A stretch of 64,000 nucleotides of DNA from JACDAN01 sp963801855 (GTDB taxonomy: Bacteria > Actinomycetota > Thermoleophilia > Gaiellales > Gaiellaceae): contig CAWDGK010000002.1 of assembly GCA_963801855.1 (NCBI GenBank), positions 930,001-994,000 on the forward strand, in the 5' to 3' direction. A program made the translations under genes and the position numbers. The notes below the pieces were generated by a model. That model worked only from the letters and a program-made list of their open reading frames with translations. It did not search any database and was not told where the DNA came from. Below are positions 33,462 through 41,489 of this stretch, in pieces (position 1 is the stretch's first letter; each line of letters begins with the position of its first letter).

Positions 33462-34592
33462 TCAGGGTTCCAAGTAAAACTGGAGGCCCGGTGCGACCGA
33501 GCGGAGCTCTCTGAGAGCTCGTGACTCGAGCTGTCGGACGCGCTCCCGGGTGATTCCCAGGTCGGTACCGACTTCCTCGAGCGTCTTCGGAGTGTGGCCG
33601 TCGAGGCCAAAGCGCATTGCGAGGACACGGCACATCCTCGGGTTGAGCCGGAGCATCGCGTCGGCGAGCTCCACCGAGCGCAGCTGCTTGGCGGTCGCAG
33701 CGTCCGGCTGGTCGGACTTGGTGTCCTCGATCAGGTCGCCGTAGAGGCTCTCCCCGTCGCCGACAGGGGTCTCGAGGCTGACCGGATCCTCGACGAGGTC
33801 GAAGAGCTCCCGAACCCGCTCGACCGTGAAGCCGGTCTCCTTGGCGATCTCCTCCACCGATGGGTCTCGGTTGAACTTCTGGGTGAGGACACGCCTGGCG
33901 CGAAGAACCTTGCGTGCCTGCTCTGCCACGTGGACCGGGAGGCGAATCGTGCGGCCCTGATCTGCGAGCGCACGGGAAACGGCCTGGCGAATCCACCAAG
34001 TCGCATAGGTCGAAAGCTTGAAGCCGAGCTTCCAGTCGAACTTCTCCACCGCGCGGATGAGCCCGAGGTTCCCTTCCTGGATCAAATCGAGAAGCGGGAC
34101 TCCGGCCTTGGTGTAGTTGCGCGTGATCGACATGACGAGACGGAGATTGGACTCGATCAGCTTCTGCTTGGCGGCTTCGTCGCCCGCATCCTTGCGACGG
34201 GCGAGCTCGCGCTCCTGCTCGGCCGTGAGCAGCGGGCCGTCGCCGATCTGACGCACGTACAGCTTGAGGGGATCCTGAAGCGGAGTGCCGTCCTCGGTCT
34301 TCCCTGCAGGCTCCTCGCGCTCCTCGACGTCAGGGACGTCGAGCTCGGCTGCGCCGGGAAGCACCTCCAGGTGCGGGACCTGGGGCTCCTGGACGTCTGG
34401 CTCGGGAAGGGCTTGCGGCTCCACGTCCGCTCTATCGGCGCTCTCATCCTCGTCCGGGTTCCCCCGTTTGAGGGACGCGGCCGGCCGCGCGGACCCAAAC
34501 CTGCTCCTAACACGAGTGCTCGGTTTTCTCTTACATCGGGTACCTACCGTGCGTCTGACGTCCGATTCGGTCGGCAGCGTGAAAAAGGACAA
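33462..34592 (-). CDS. RNA polymerase sigma factor, sigma-70 family (RpoD/SigA-like)
   Basis: 376 residues. Acidic, Pro-rich N-terminus with LKLYVRQIGDGPLLTAEQE (region 1.2), region 2 DLIQEGNLGLIRAVEKFDWK and ATWWIRQAVSRALADQGRT, region 3 with PSVEEIAKETGFTVERVREL, and region 4 RVLAMRFGLDGHTPKTLEEV with ITRERVRQLESRALRELR. The start is uncertain: TTG 34592 is the only in-frame choice but has no Shine-Dalgarno, while a good AGGAG near 34510 sits in a different frame context. Convergent with the sigma gene at 32073. Confidence 0.92.
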   Translation of the reverse strand: MSFFTLPTESDVRRTVGTRCKRKPSTRVRSRFGSARPAASLKRGNPDEDESADRADVEPQALPEPDVQEPQVPHLEVLPGAAELDVPDVEEREEPAGKTEDGTPLQDPLKLYVRQIGDGPLLTAEQERELARRKDAGDEAAKQKLIESNLRLVMSITRNYTKAGVPLLDLIQEGNLGLIRAVEKFDWKLGFKLSTYATWWIRQAVSRALADQGRTIRLPVHVAEQARKVLRARRVLTQKFNRDPSVEEIAKETGFTVERVRELFDLVEDPVSLETPVGDGESLYGDLIEDTKSDQPDAATAKQLRSVELADAMLRLNPRMCRVLAMRFGLDGHTPKTLEEVGTDLGITRERVRQLESRALRELRSVAPGLQFYLEP

Positions 34593-34668
34593 GCGAGACG
34601 TGATCGAGAACTCAGAGCCAGATGCCGATGAACCGCTCGGTTAGAGAGTCTTAGGAACAACTGCCCTT

Positions 34669-35460
34669 ATGTGTGGTATTGCCGGATACAACCTGAAGCC
34701 CGAGGCCCGGATCGACCGGACGCTCGCGGCGCAGGCACTCCTCGCAGGAATTGCCGAACGCGGCGCCGACGCCGTCGGCTACGCGCACCGCGCCCCGGGC
34801 GACGGTTCCGTCCACGTGGAAAAGCGGCGTTCTGGCGCCAGCGCGCTCCTCACAGAGCTGACGGTGCCTGATCAGGCCCTCGAGGTGCTCATTCACGTCC
34901 GCGACTACACGAAGGGCCACCCGACCATCGCCGCCAACAACCACCCCGTCCGCCACGGACACGTAGTCGGGATCCACAACGGGATCATCGTGAACGACGA
35001 GGAGATCTTCGACCGCCACGGATTCGAGCGGCACGAGCCTTCGATGTCCGTGGACACCGAGGCCATCTTCGCCCTGGTCGAGGCATTCGGGTCACGAAAG
35101 CAGACGCTCGAGCAGCTCAACGGCTCGATGGCGAGCGCCTGGATGGACGAGCGCGTCCCCGGCGTGGTCTCTCTCGCTCGAGGTGTCGGCCGCCCGCTCT
35201 GGATCGGTGAGTGCCGCGAGGGCATCTTCTTCGCCTCGACCGAGCATGCACTCGAGGTCTGCGAGCAGTTTCTCGAGCTCGAGCTGCGGAAACGCGCGCT
35301 CGACGAGGGCACGCTCCTCACGCTGGAAGGGGGCCGATCGAAGCGGAAAGAACGTTTCCGGCCCGATCGAGGCTTTACCGAGCAGCCCCTCCCCGCCGTG
35401 CGCGCGCCGGGCGAGCGCGAGTCCTGCCTTCGCCTGTTGACCGCGCTGGCTTCGCTCTAG
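34669..35460 (+). CDS. Class II glutamine amidotransferase, stand-alone
   Basis: 263 residues, Ntn-hydrolase fold starting MCGIAGYN with catalytic Cys2, then ANNHPVRHGHVVGIHNGIIV and EPSMSVDTEAIFALVE typical of GATase_7/GlmS- and AsnB-type glutaminase domains. There is no attached synthetase or isomerase domain, so the partner that would use the ammonia is unknown. Tail is basic and overlaps the convergent HNH-repeat gene by 86 bases. Confidence 0.85.
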   Translation: MCGIAGYNLKPEARIDRTLAAQALLAGIAERGADAVGYAHRAPGDGSVHVEKRRSGASALLTELTVPDQALEVLIHVRDYTKGHPTIAANNHPVRHGHVVGIHNGIIVNDEEIFDRHGFERHEPSMSVDTEAIFALVEAFGSRKQTLEQLNGSMASAWMDERVPGVVSLARGVGRPLWIGECREGIFFASTEHALEVCEQFLELELRKRALDEGTLLTLEGGRSKRKERFRPDRGFTEQPLPAVRAPGERESCLRLLTALASL

Positions 35461-36151
35461 CCGGCTTTCGGGACACGCGTCCGTCGGGCGCCACGTCGTA
35501 GCCGTCCTCGAGCAGCCGCTCTCGGATCAGGAACTGGAATGTCGACCAGGCACCCCGCCTGACGTCGAACATCCGGTAGATCTGCCATTCGGTCATCAGG
35601 GACTCGTCCTCCCTGCGGGCCACCCCCCACTCCTGGAACTTCGGCAGCCGGCCGAGGCCGATCGCGACCGTGCAGCCCTGGTCGATGGCCCGCTCCAGGC
35701 GTTCCTCTCCGACCGGGACGTCGAAGCCGGCCTCGCGGAGGGCGCTGGTCAGCGAGCCGAAGGTGTGCCAGTAGAGCGACTTCGACGGCATCGAGCCCCT
35801 GTGGTCGTCCAGGTCGCGCGCGGTAGGAGTTCGCTCGATCCTCTCCCCCAGCTCGCGCAGCAGCTGGAGCAGCTCTTCACGGGTGGCGAATCGCCGCGGC
35901 ACCAGGCCCGCCGTTCGCTTGGCCGCGTTCCAGCTGCCGAAGTGCTCGATGACCGTCTGCGGGTGCACCGTGGTCTCGGTGTCGGCAGCGAACTCGCGCA
36001 TCGACGGCGAGCGCCCCAGTCGCTTCGCGCACGCCTGGAGCTGATCGACGATGTCCTCGTCGCTGTAGCGCTTGCGAATTCCAGCCTGGAACTGGGCGAG
36101 AGCGTCTCGGTCTAGGGACTCGAGCAGCTCGCGGGCGGGCCGTCGAGCCAT
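35375..36151 (-). CDS. Homing-endonuclease-associated (HNH) repeat DNA-binding protein
   Basis: 258 residues. Two HNH-associated repeats: LGRSPSMREFAAD... with VIEHFGSWNAAKRTAGL, and IERTPTARDLDD... with LYWHTFGSLTSALREAGF. The repeats are predicted helix-turn-helix DNA-binding units found beside homing endonucleases and in stand-alone regulators. No nuclease motif seen. C-terminal 30 residues are Arg/Ala-rich. ATG 36151 is preceded at seven bases by TATCCT (leaderless). Confidence 0.75.
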   Translation of the reverse strand: MARRPARELLESLDRDALAQFQAGIRKRYSDEDIVDQLQACAKRLGRSPSMREFAADTETTVHPQTVIEHFGSWNAAKRTAGLVPRRFATREELLQLLRELGERIERTPTARDLDDHRGSMPSKSLYWHTFGSLTSALREAGFDVPVGEERLERAIDQGCTVAIGLGRLPKFQEWGVARREDESLMTEWQIYRMFDVRRGAWSTFQFLIRERLLEDGYDVAPDGRVSRKPARAKPARSTGEGRTRARPARARRGGAAR

Positions 36152-36158
36152 GGCAATA

Positions 36159-36164
36159 AGGATA
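36159..36164 (-). promoter_or_regulatory. Leaderless -10 for the HNH-repeat gene
   Basis: TATCCT on the minus strand, seven bases before ATG 36151; local AT-rich TATTG between. Confidence 0.5.
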
Positions 36165-36205
36165 GAGCAGATTCGCCCGTTTGCAAGTGCGGGCGAGCGG
36201 GGTGA

Positions 36206-38959
36206 CTAGGAGACTGCGAGCAGCTCGCGGCGCGCGGTCTCGTTCTCGATCAGCTCAGGCGGCAGGATCCGCTCGAGCGCCTCGACGCAGCGCGGGCAGA
36301 ACTGACTTCCGGCTGCGCGCTTGAGCTCTTCCATCGCCTCCTGCGCGGGCCTGGCGGCGCGGTAGATCCGGGTCGTGAGCATCGAGTCGAGGGCGTCGGC
36401 AACGTGAATGATCCGGGCTCCGAGGGGAATGTCCTGGCCCTTCAGCCCGTCGGGATAGCCGGTGCCGTCGAAACGCTCGTGATGGTGGCGGATCGCGGGA
36501 ACCGCATCCTGAAGGAATCCGAGGCGGTCGATGATGCGCGCCCCCTCCTCCGCATGCCGCTGCATGAGGTCCCACTCGTCGTGGGTGAGCGTTGCGGGCT
36601 TGAGGAGGATGGCGTCGGGGATCGCAAGCTTGCCGATGTCGTGGAAGAGGGCTGCATGACCCAGGAGGTCGAGCTCGGCCTTCGAGAGATTCAGCTCACG
36701 GCCGATTGCCAGGGCGAGCTCCTGCACGCGGCGGGAGTGGCCCGCCGTGTAGGCGTCACGGGCGTCCACGGTCGCCGAGAGGGACTCCATGGCCGCCGTC
36801 GATCGCTCACGGAGCAGGCGGTTTGCCTTCTCGAGCGACACGTTCTGATCCTGAATCGTCTCGGCCGCCTCACGGAGCTTCTGCGCGCTCTTGCGCGTGT
36901 GCCGGAGGTACGCCTCCTGCGTCTTGCGCATGAGGAGCAGCGGCACCGCGAACACCGCGAGGGCGTACGGGCCGGCGGCGTGGTACGCGATTGCCATGAC
37001 GCCGCCCACGAATCCGTAGACGACCCAGTGCGGCAGGAGCCAGAGGAACCGCTCGTGCCAGGCCTTCCACCAACGCTCGTGGCCCTCCATGGAGAGCGCG
37101 ACGCTGAGCAGGCCGGTGTTCACGGCGAAATAGGCTGCGCCGGCTGCGAGCCCGGCACCCACGGTGATGAGCTCGCCGATACTCCCGTCGAAGCCCATCG
37201 CGAAGACGGCGGACGCGGCCAGGGAAGCGAGCGAGAGCGCGCCGATGTTGAAAAGCGTTCTGTGCAGCGGGTATCGCTTGGCGCTCCAGTCGACGACGCA
37301 GGTCGTGACTGCGAGCGCGAGGGCGGCGCGAGGCCCGAACAGGGCTGCGCCTGCGAGCGCACCGACGGCACTGACCGAGATCGAGCCGTCGTCCACCTCG
37401 AGGGCGACCGCCTGGCCGAGACCGACCAGGATCACGAGCGCGACGAGGCCGAAGACGTCCGTCGCCGTGCCGAAGAGCGCACCGAGCACGCCGGCGCCTA
37501 CGCCGACGAACGAGACGACGCCGACGAGCGTGGCAAGCCGTTTCGAGAGGGAGAAGAAGCGCGGCCCCTGGACGGCGTGCGGCCGGTGTGGAGGCTGACG
37601 CCGCTCCTGTCCCGGAGCCATCTCTTCGACGGGAGGCAGCGGCACGACATGATCGCCGTCCTCGGTGACCGCGGTGAGACGCCCCCGGCGCTGCTGGGCC
37701 GGCATGGACAACGGCTCCGACGACGCGGCATCGAGGACGCGGTTTCGGCCCTGAAGCTTTGCGCGGTAGACCGCGAGGTCGGCCTGGTGGATGAGCTCGT
37801 TTCCGTCCGACCCGTCTCTGGGGAAGGACGCGACGCCGATCGAGACCGTCGCGCGGATGGGCTCGCTCGAGGTTTCGACGTCGAAGGTGCGCTGCGCGAC
37901 GGCGCGGCGGATCCGCTCGGCGATCTCCATCGCCTCCTCCGGGCTCGTCTCCGGCAGCAGGATGCTGAACTCCTCGCCACCGAACCGGGCCGGGACGTCG
38001 TAATGGCGCAAGAGCGCACGGAAGACCTCGGCGATCCCCTTGAGGACTGCGTCGCCGGCGAGGTGACCGTAGGTGTTGTTGATCTCTCGGAGGAGATCGA
38101 GGTCGGCCATGATCAGCGCCATAGGCCGGTCGAAGCGTGCCGCGCGCGTCAGTTCCTCGTTCAGGGCCTGACTGAAGTGACGGGCGTTGAAGAGACCGGT
38201 CTTCGGGTCGACTCGGGCCTCAGCCTCGAGCTTTGGAACGGCCAGCGAGCGGTGAATCAGGAGCAGTGGGGCGATTGCGAATGGAACCAGCCACGCGTTG
38301 AGACCCCAGAACGTCGCGATGCCGACGCCGAGCGCCGCGAGCACGAGGTCGGTGGAGAGGCTCTGGAAGCTGAAGAGGCCGGACTCCCGGAGCGAATGAC
38401 CTCGGGCGAGCGCAAGCATCGGTGCCAGCAGCACGTGGTTGATCCCGACCAGCAGCACGCAGGCTGTGAGACCGGCGAGCGCGAACTGCAGACCCTCGGG
38501 AGCTCCCACAGAAAGCTGCTGAACGAGGTGCGCTCCAGCGGACGCCGCGAGGATCGCGAGCGTGAAGTTGCAGATGTTGAAGATCTGGATGTACCAGGCC
38601 GTCCGGTTCTTCAGCCAGTCCGGCATGTGCTGGACGACGGGGACGAGCACCACGAGCTCGGGAGGGAGCAGTAACGCGGCCGGGATCAGAAAGACGATCG
38701 AGGTCTGGTACGACTGGTTCTTCCCCGTGCGCACGAGGAAGAGCTGCGCGACGGCCGCCGAGGTCGACAGGATCAGGAACGTGAGCCAACCGTCCTGAGC
38801 CTGGTCGAGGCGGGGAATGAACGGCGCGGTGACCGCACAGGCGGCACCTACGACGGCGACGAGATAGACGAGGGCCGCGATCGGCAGACGCTCACGCTGC
38901 GCCGGCTCGCGCCCGGTCACGTTTCCCCCGAACGGAACGTCGCTCGGAATCGCGCTCAT
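36206..38959 (-). CDS. GGDEF and HD-GYP domain membrane protein (c-di-GMP turnover)
   Basis: 917 residues. Membrane region with about six helices (residues 25-225), GGDEF domain (about 235-400) with intact RFGGEEFSILLPE, a second membrane block (about 455-670), a coiled coil, then HD-GYP (about 715-890) with HSRRVQELA, HAALFHDIGKLAIPDA and HHERFDGTGYPDGLKGQDIP. Both a cyclase and a phosphodiesterase look intact, so net c-di-GMP effect is not predictable. Only c-di-GMP enzyme in the window; the RsiG-like protein could be a reader. Upstream region holds an ACCCGTTCGAGT site. Confidence 0.93.
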   Translation of the reverse strand: MSAIPSDVPFGGNVTGREPAQRERLPIAALVYLVAVVGAACAVTAPFIPRLDQAQDGWLTFLILSTSAAVAQLFLVRTGKNQSYQTSIVFLIPAALLLPPELVVLVPVVQHMPDWLKNRTAWYIQIFNICNFTLAILAASAGAHLVQQLSVGAPEGLQFALAGLTACVLLVGINHVLLAPMLALARGHSLRESGLFSFQSLSTDLVLAALGVGIATFWGLNAWLVPFAIAPLLLIHRSLAVPKLEAEARVDPKTGLFNARHFSQALNEELTRAARFDRPMALIMADLDLLREINNTYGHLAGDAVLKGIAEVFRALLRHYDVPARFGGEEFSILLPETSPEEAMEIAERIRRAVAQRTFDVETSSEPIRATVSIGVASFPRDGSDGNELIHQADLAVYRAKLQGRNRVLDAASSEPLSMPAQQRRGRLTAVTEDGDHVVPLPPVEEMAPGQERRQPPHRPHAVQGPRFFSLSKRLATLVGVVSFVGVGAGVLGALFGTATDVFGLVALVILVGLGQAVALEVDDGSISVSAVGALAGAALFGPRAALALAVTTCVVDWSAKRYPLHRTLFNIGALSLASLAASAVFAMGFDGSIGELITVGAGLAAGAAYFAVNTGLLSVALSMEGHERWWKAWHERFLWLLPHWVVYGFVGGVMAIAYHAAGPYALAVFAVPLLLMRKTQEAYLRHTRKSAQKLREAAETIQDQNVSLEKANRLLRERSTAAMESLSATVDARDAYTAGHSRRVQELALAIGRELNLSKAELDLLGHAALFHDIGKLAIPDAILLKPATLTHDEWDLMQRHAEEGARIIDRLGFLQDAVPAIRHHHERFDGTGYPDGLKGQDIPLGARIIHVADALDSMLTTRIYRAARPAQEAMEELKRAAGSQFCPRCVEALERILPPELIENETARRELLAVS

Positions 38960-39066
38960 CTGGTGCTCGTTCCTTGGGTTTGCCGCAAGATCGTGCTCTC
39001 TTTCACGCAGGGGGGACGAGGGCTCGCCCCGTGCTGACCGTACGCCCGAGAGGGGTACGAGGCATC

Positions 39067-39080
39067 ACCCGTTCGAGTTA
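39067..39080. promoter_or_regulatory. Putative operator ACCCGTTCGAGTTA
   Basis: About 110 bases before the GGDEF/HD-GYP start. Related to the perfect palindrome at 41424-41443 and the site at 41464-41476. Confidence 0.35.
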
Positions 39081-39117
39081 TCGGCCGAGACGCCAGATCA
39101 ATTCCCCCAAAAGGGTG

Positions 39118-39160
39118 AGCCGGGGACTGTGGACGGAAATGGTGTCCACAGTCCCCGGCT
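39118..39160 (-). terminator. Strong 17-bp-arm hairpin after the VSWSD protease gene
   Basis: AGCCGGGGACTGTGGAC and its exact reverse complement separated by nine bases. Lies 13 bases past the protease stop; no long T-run on the minus strand (CACCCTTTT). Confidence 0.7.
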
Positions 39161-39172
39161 CGGTCGAAGGGT

Positions 39173-41047
39173 TTACGGAAGGAGCGGTTCGGTGACCGTC
39201 GCCGGCTCCGTGATCTCCGGGAGGAGCTCCGGCGGGTTCAGCGTCGGATCCGCCGCTGCGGCCGCCTCCTCCTCAGGCGTCATGACGTAGTCGCCCTCGG
39301 GAGCTCCGACCTCGCCTTCGGCGTTGTCTTCCCAGCTCACGTCTTCTGCTGCCAGGACGTCGCTCCAGGACACGTCGGCCCAGGAAACGTCGCTCCAGGA
39401 CACGTCGGCCCAGGAGACGTCCGTCCAGGAGACGTCGCTCCAGGAGACATCGCTCCAGGAGACAGAGTCCCACGACACCGTGGACTTGGCGGCTGCGCGC
39501 CAGGCCGGGCCGTCGAACTCGAGCACTCCGCGGAGCGGGTCCGTCTTCAGGAACCGATTCAGCGCCGCGTTCGGGTTCGGAGGCCGCGAGAGCATGGTCG
39601 AGCGTGCGGCATTGATCTCGCCGACGCCGGCCGAGCCTTCGGGTGCCTCGGGGACATGCCGGGCCCGCTGCATGAGCGCACCCTTGATCTGATCCGGCGT
39701 CCATGTCGGATGGTCGATCACGAGCTGCGCTGCAGCGCCGGCCACGATCGGGGCCGCGAACGACGTGCCCGAGAGCCGGATGTATCCGTTTCCGACCACG
39801 TTTTCAGCCTTGTCGCGTGCCAGCGTGGAGCCGGCCGGGATCGGGCCGATCATGTAGCGGCCCGCCGCGGCGAGCTCCGGCTTCCGGAAGCCGTCCTTCG
39901 TGTAGCCGTACGCCGACCAGTTGGGAACGTCGTGCCTCCGGACATTCGTGCTGCCCTCGAGGTCGATCGCGCCGACGGTGATGACGAAGGGATCGTTGCC
40001 GGGGGCGTACGGAACGCCGCTCGGCCCGTTGTCCTTGCCGTAGTTACCGGCCGCCACGACGACGGTGACGCCGCCGAACCACAGCTTCTCGACCGCCTTG
40101 TCCAGCGGGTCGTTCATGAAGTTGCTCGGCATCGTCGAGTGGAGCGAGAAGTTCGCGACCTTGATGTTCTTCTCGACCCGGTTCTCGAAGACCCACTCGG
40201 CCGCCGCGATGACGTCGCTCGTCCGGGCCTTGCCCGTGTCATCCATGACGTCGAGTGAGATCAGGTTGGCCTGTGGTGCCGCGCCGGCCTGATTCGGTGC
40301 GCTGCCCGCGGCGATACCCGCCACGAACGTGCCGTGACCTCGTCCGTCGCCGGGCGAGTTCGGGAGGAGCTTCGTGAGCACGACCTCCTCGAGCACCCGG
40401 GCACCCATATCGAAATCGGGCCGATTCTTGTCGATGCCCGAGTCGACGATCGCGATCGTCGGCATTCGCTGACCGACCGCAGGCTTGTTGCCCCAGAGAG
40501 GCTTCACGCCTGAGGCTGTCGGCCAGAGGTGCTTCGAGGTGTGGGACGTCCCGCTCAGCTTGACCGGTGCGTCGTAGGTGACGGTCAGGCCCGGGATCCT
40601 GGCGAGGAAGTGCATCTTCTCCGCCTTGAGCTCGACGGCGACCGACTGGACGAAATTGAACTTCCGCCCCATCCGCTCCTTGTCGTCGCGACCCTTCTGG
40701 CGTCGCTCTGCATGATCGGCGTCGTTGAACGCGGTATGCGCTCCCTGGCTGTTCCCTGCCTGGATGATCACCTTCACGAGCTGGTCGGGCGTGTGGTGCG
40801 CCTTGGCCATCAGGATCGGGTCGATGTACGTCGGAGCAAGTGCCGGCCGAATCAGCCGGTCGTTGCCCTTCCGTGCGCCGGCAGCGAGAGGGGCGGCGAC
40901 GACGAGCACTGCGACGAGCGCAGTGACGAGGCCGCGACCTCCCTTGCCCCAGAGCGCGTTCGACCGGGAGTCTCCTCCACGGTTTCCAGTCCCCCAAAGC
41001 GCGGACGAGCGATGCTCGCCGCGAGAGGACCCGCTCTTACCTTTCAT
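39173..41047 (-). CDS. Secreted S8 (subtilisin-like) protease with VSW[SAT]D tandem repeats
   Basis: 624 residues. N-terminus has two SALWG/NALWGKGGRG motifs before a hydrophobic signal/anchor (LVTALVAVLVVAAPLAAG). Inhibitor-like propeptide with QLVKVIIQAG. Catalytic Asp in TIAIVDSGID, His in GRGHGTFVAGIA, Asn in VVAAGNYG, Ser in LSGTSFAAPIVAG. After residue about 520 come eight tandem VSW[SDTA]D pentapeptides, then DVSWED and an acidic, Pro-rich tail. ATG 41047 has GGAG seven bases upstream. Forms an operon with the small exported VSWSD peptide gene just upstream. Confidence 0.92.
   Translation of the reverse strand: MKGKSGSSRGEHRSSALWGTGNRGGDSRSNALWGKGGRGLVTALVAVLVVAAPLAAGARKGNDRLIRPALAPTYIDPILMAKAHHTPDQLVKVIIQAGNSQGAHTAFNDADHAERRQKGRDDKERMGRKFNFVQSVAVELKAEKMHFLARIPGLTVTYDAPVKLSGTSHTSKHLWPTASGVKPLWGNKPAVGQRMPTIAIVDSGIDKNRPDFDMGARVLEEVVLTKLLPNSPGDGRGHGTFVAGIAAGSAPNQAGAAPQANLISLDVMDDTGKARTSDVIAAAEWVFENRVEKNIKVANFSLHSTMPSNFMNDPLDKAVEKLWFGGVTVVVAAGNYGKDNGPSGVPYAPGNDPFVITVGAIDLEGSTNVRRHDVPNWSAYGYTKDGFRKPELAAAGRYMIGPIPAGSTLARDKAENVVGNGYIRLSGTSFAAPIVAGAAAQLVIDHPTWTPDQIKGALMQRARHVPEAPEGSAGVGEINAARSTMLSRPPNPNAALNRFLKTDPLRGVLEFDGPAWRAAAKSTVSWDSVSWSDVSWSDVSWTDVSWADVSWSDVSWADVSWSDVLAAEDVSWEDNAEGEVGAPEGDYVMTPEEEAAAAADPTLNPPELLPEITEPATVTEPLLP
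39361..39480 (-). repeat. 15-bp tandem repeats coding VSW[SAT]D
   Basis: Exactly eight 15-base units (plus-strand form CGCTCCAGGACACGT and variants) in the 3' part of the S8 protease gene, each encoding one VSWSD-type pentapeptide on the minus strand. Confidence 0.9.
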
Positions 41048-41102
41048 TTGCTGTCTCCATCTTCTCCGCGAATGTCGCGGGCCGCAGTTTCATTTCTGTC
41101 TC

Positions 41103-41309
41103 TCAGTCCGACCACGAAACGAGGCGTGGGGCCTTGAGAGGAGGAAGCGAGCAAACAGAGGTCGGAGTCGCCTGCCGGATACCCGGCTGGCCCGGCCCGC
41201 CGCGATCGCGTGCGAGCGCGGCCGGCGAGGCCGCGAGACCCATGACTCCGACCACGAGAACGACCAGGATTGCCCTGGCGCCCGTGCTTTTTCCGCTTGT
41301 TCGCTGCAT
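41103..41309 (-). CDS. Small exported peptide ending in VSWSD
   Basis: 68 residues. Basic start then signal peptide (ARAILVVLVVGVMGLAAS, cleavage near ALA-RD), leaving a mature peptide of about 34 residues with one Cys, ending ...PRLVSWSD at the stop codon. The last five residues equal the pentapeptide repeated in the neighbouring S8 protease. Very purine-rich Shine-Dalgarno (GGAGGGAGAGGG). 55 bases separate it from the protease start on the same strand. No known family; partner, substrate or inhibitor of the protease is the natural guess. Confidence 0.7.
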   Translation of the reverse strand: MQRTSGKSTGARAILVVLVVGVMGLAASPAALARDRGGPGQPGIRQATPTSVCSLPPLKAPRLVSWSD

Positions 41310-41423
41310 CCCTCTCCCTCCCCGCGCCACCCAGCGCGGTCTGACGACTTGGATTGACAAGCCGTGCGCAGTGTGGGCTTGAGACGCGCGTTCCCCATCA
41401 CCCCTTTGGGTGAGGGGCTGGAA

Positions 41424-41443
41424 GATCACTCGTTCGAGTGATC
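41424..41443. promoter_or_regulatory. Perfect 20-bp palindromic operator
   Basis: GATCACTCGTTCGAGTGATC, 9-bp arms around TT, between the divergent VSWSD peptide and murT genes. Core CTCGTTCGAGT recurs at 41464 and 39067. Confidence 0.5.
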
Positions 41444-41463
41444 GAGGGCCGAAGGCGAAAAAG

Positions 41464-41476
41464 CCCGTTCGAGTTA
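41464..41476. promoter_or_regulatory. Operator-like half site CCCGTTCGAGTTA
   Basis: Third copy of the CGTTCGAGT core, 14 bases before the murT start. Confidence 0.35.
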
Positions 41477-41489
41477 CCCTCAGGCGGAA

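Noticed and set aside
36404..38674. 756-residue plus-strand open frame opposite the GGDEF/HD-GYP gene
   Set aside because: Low-complexity Arg/Glu/Asp/His composition typical of shadow frames; the minus-strand protein has intact GGEEF and HD-GYP motifs.
39361..39480. CRISPR-like short repeats
   Set aside because: The 15-base units are contiguous, without spacers, and keep the reading frame of the S8 protease.
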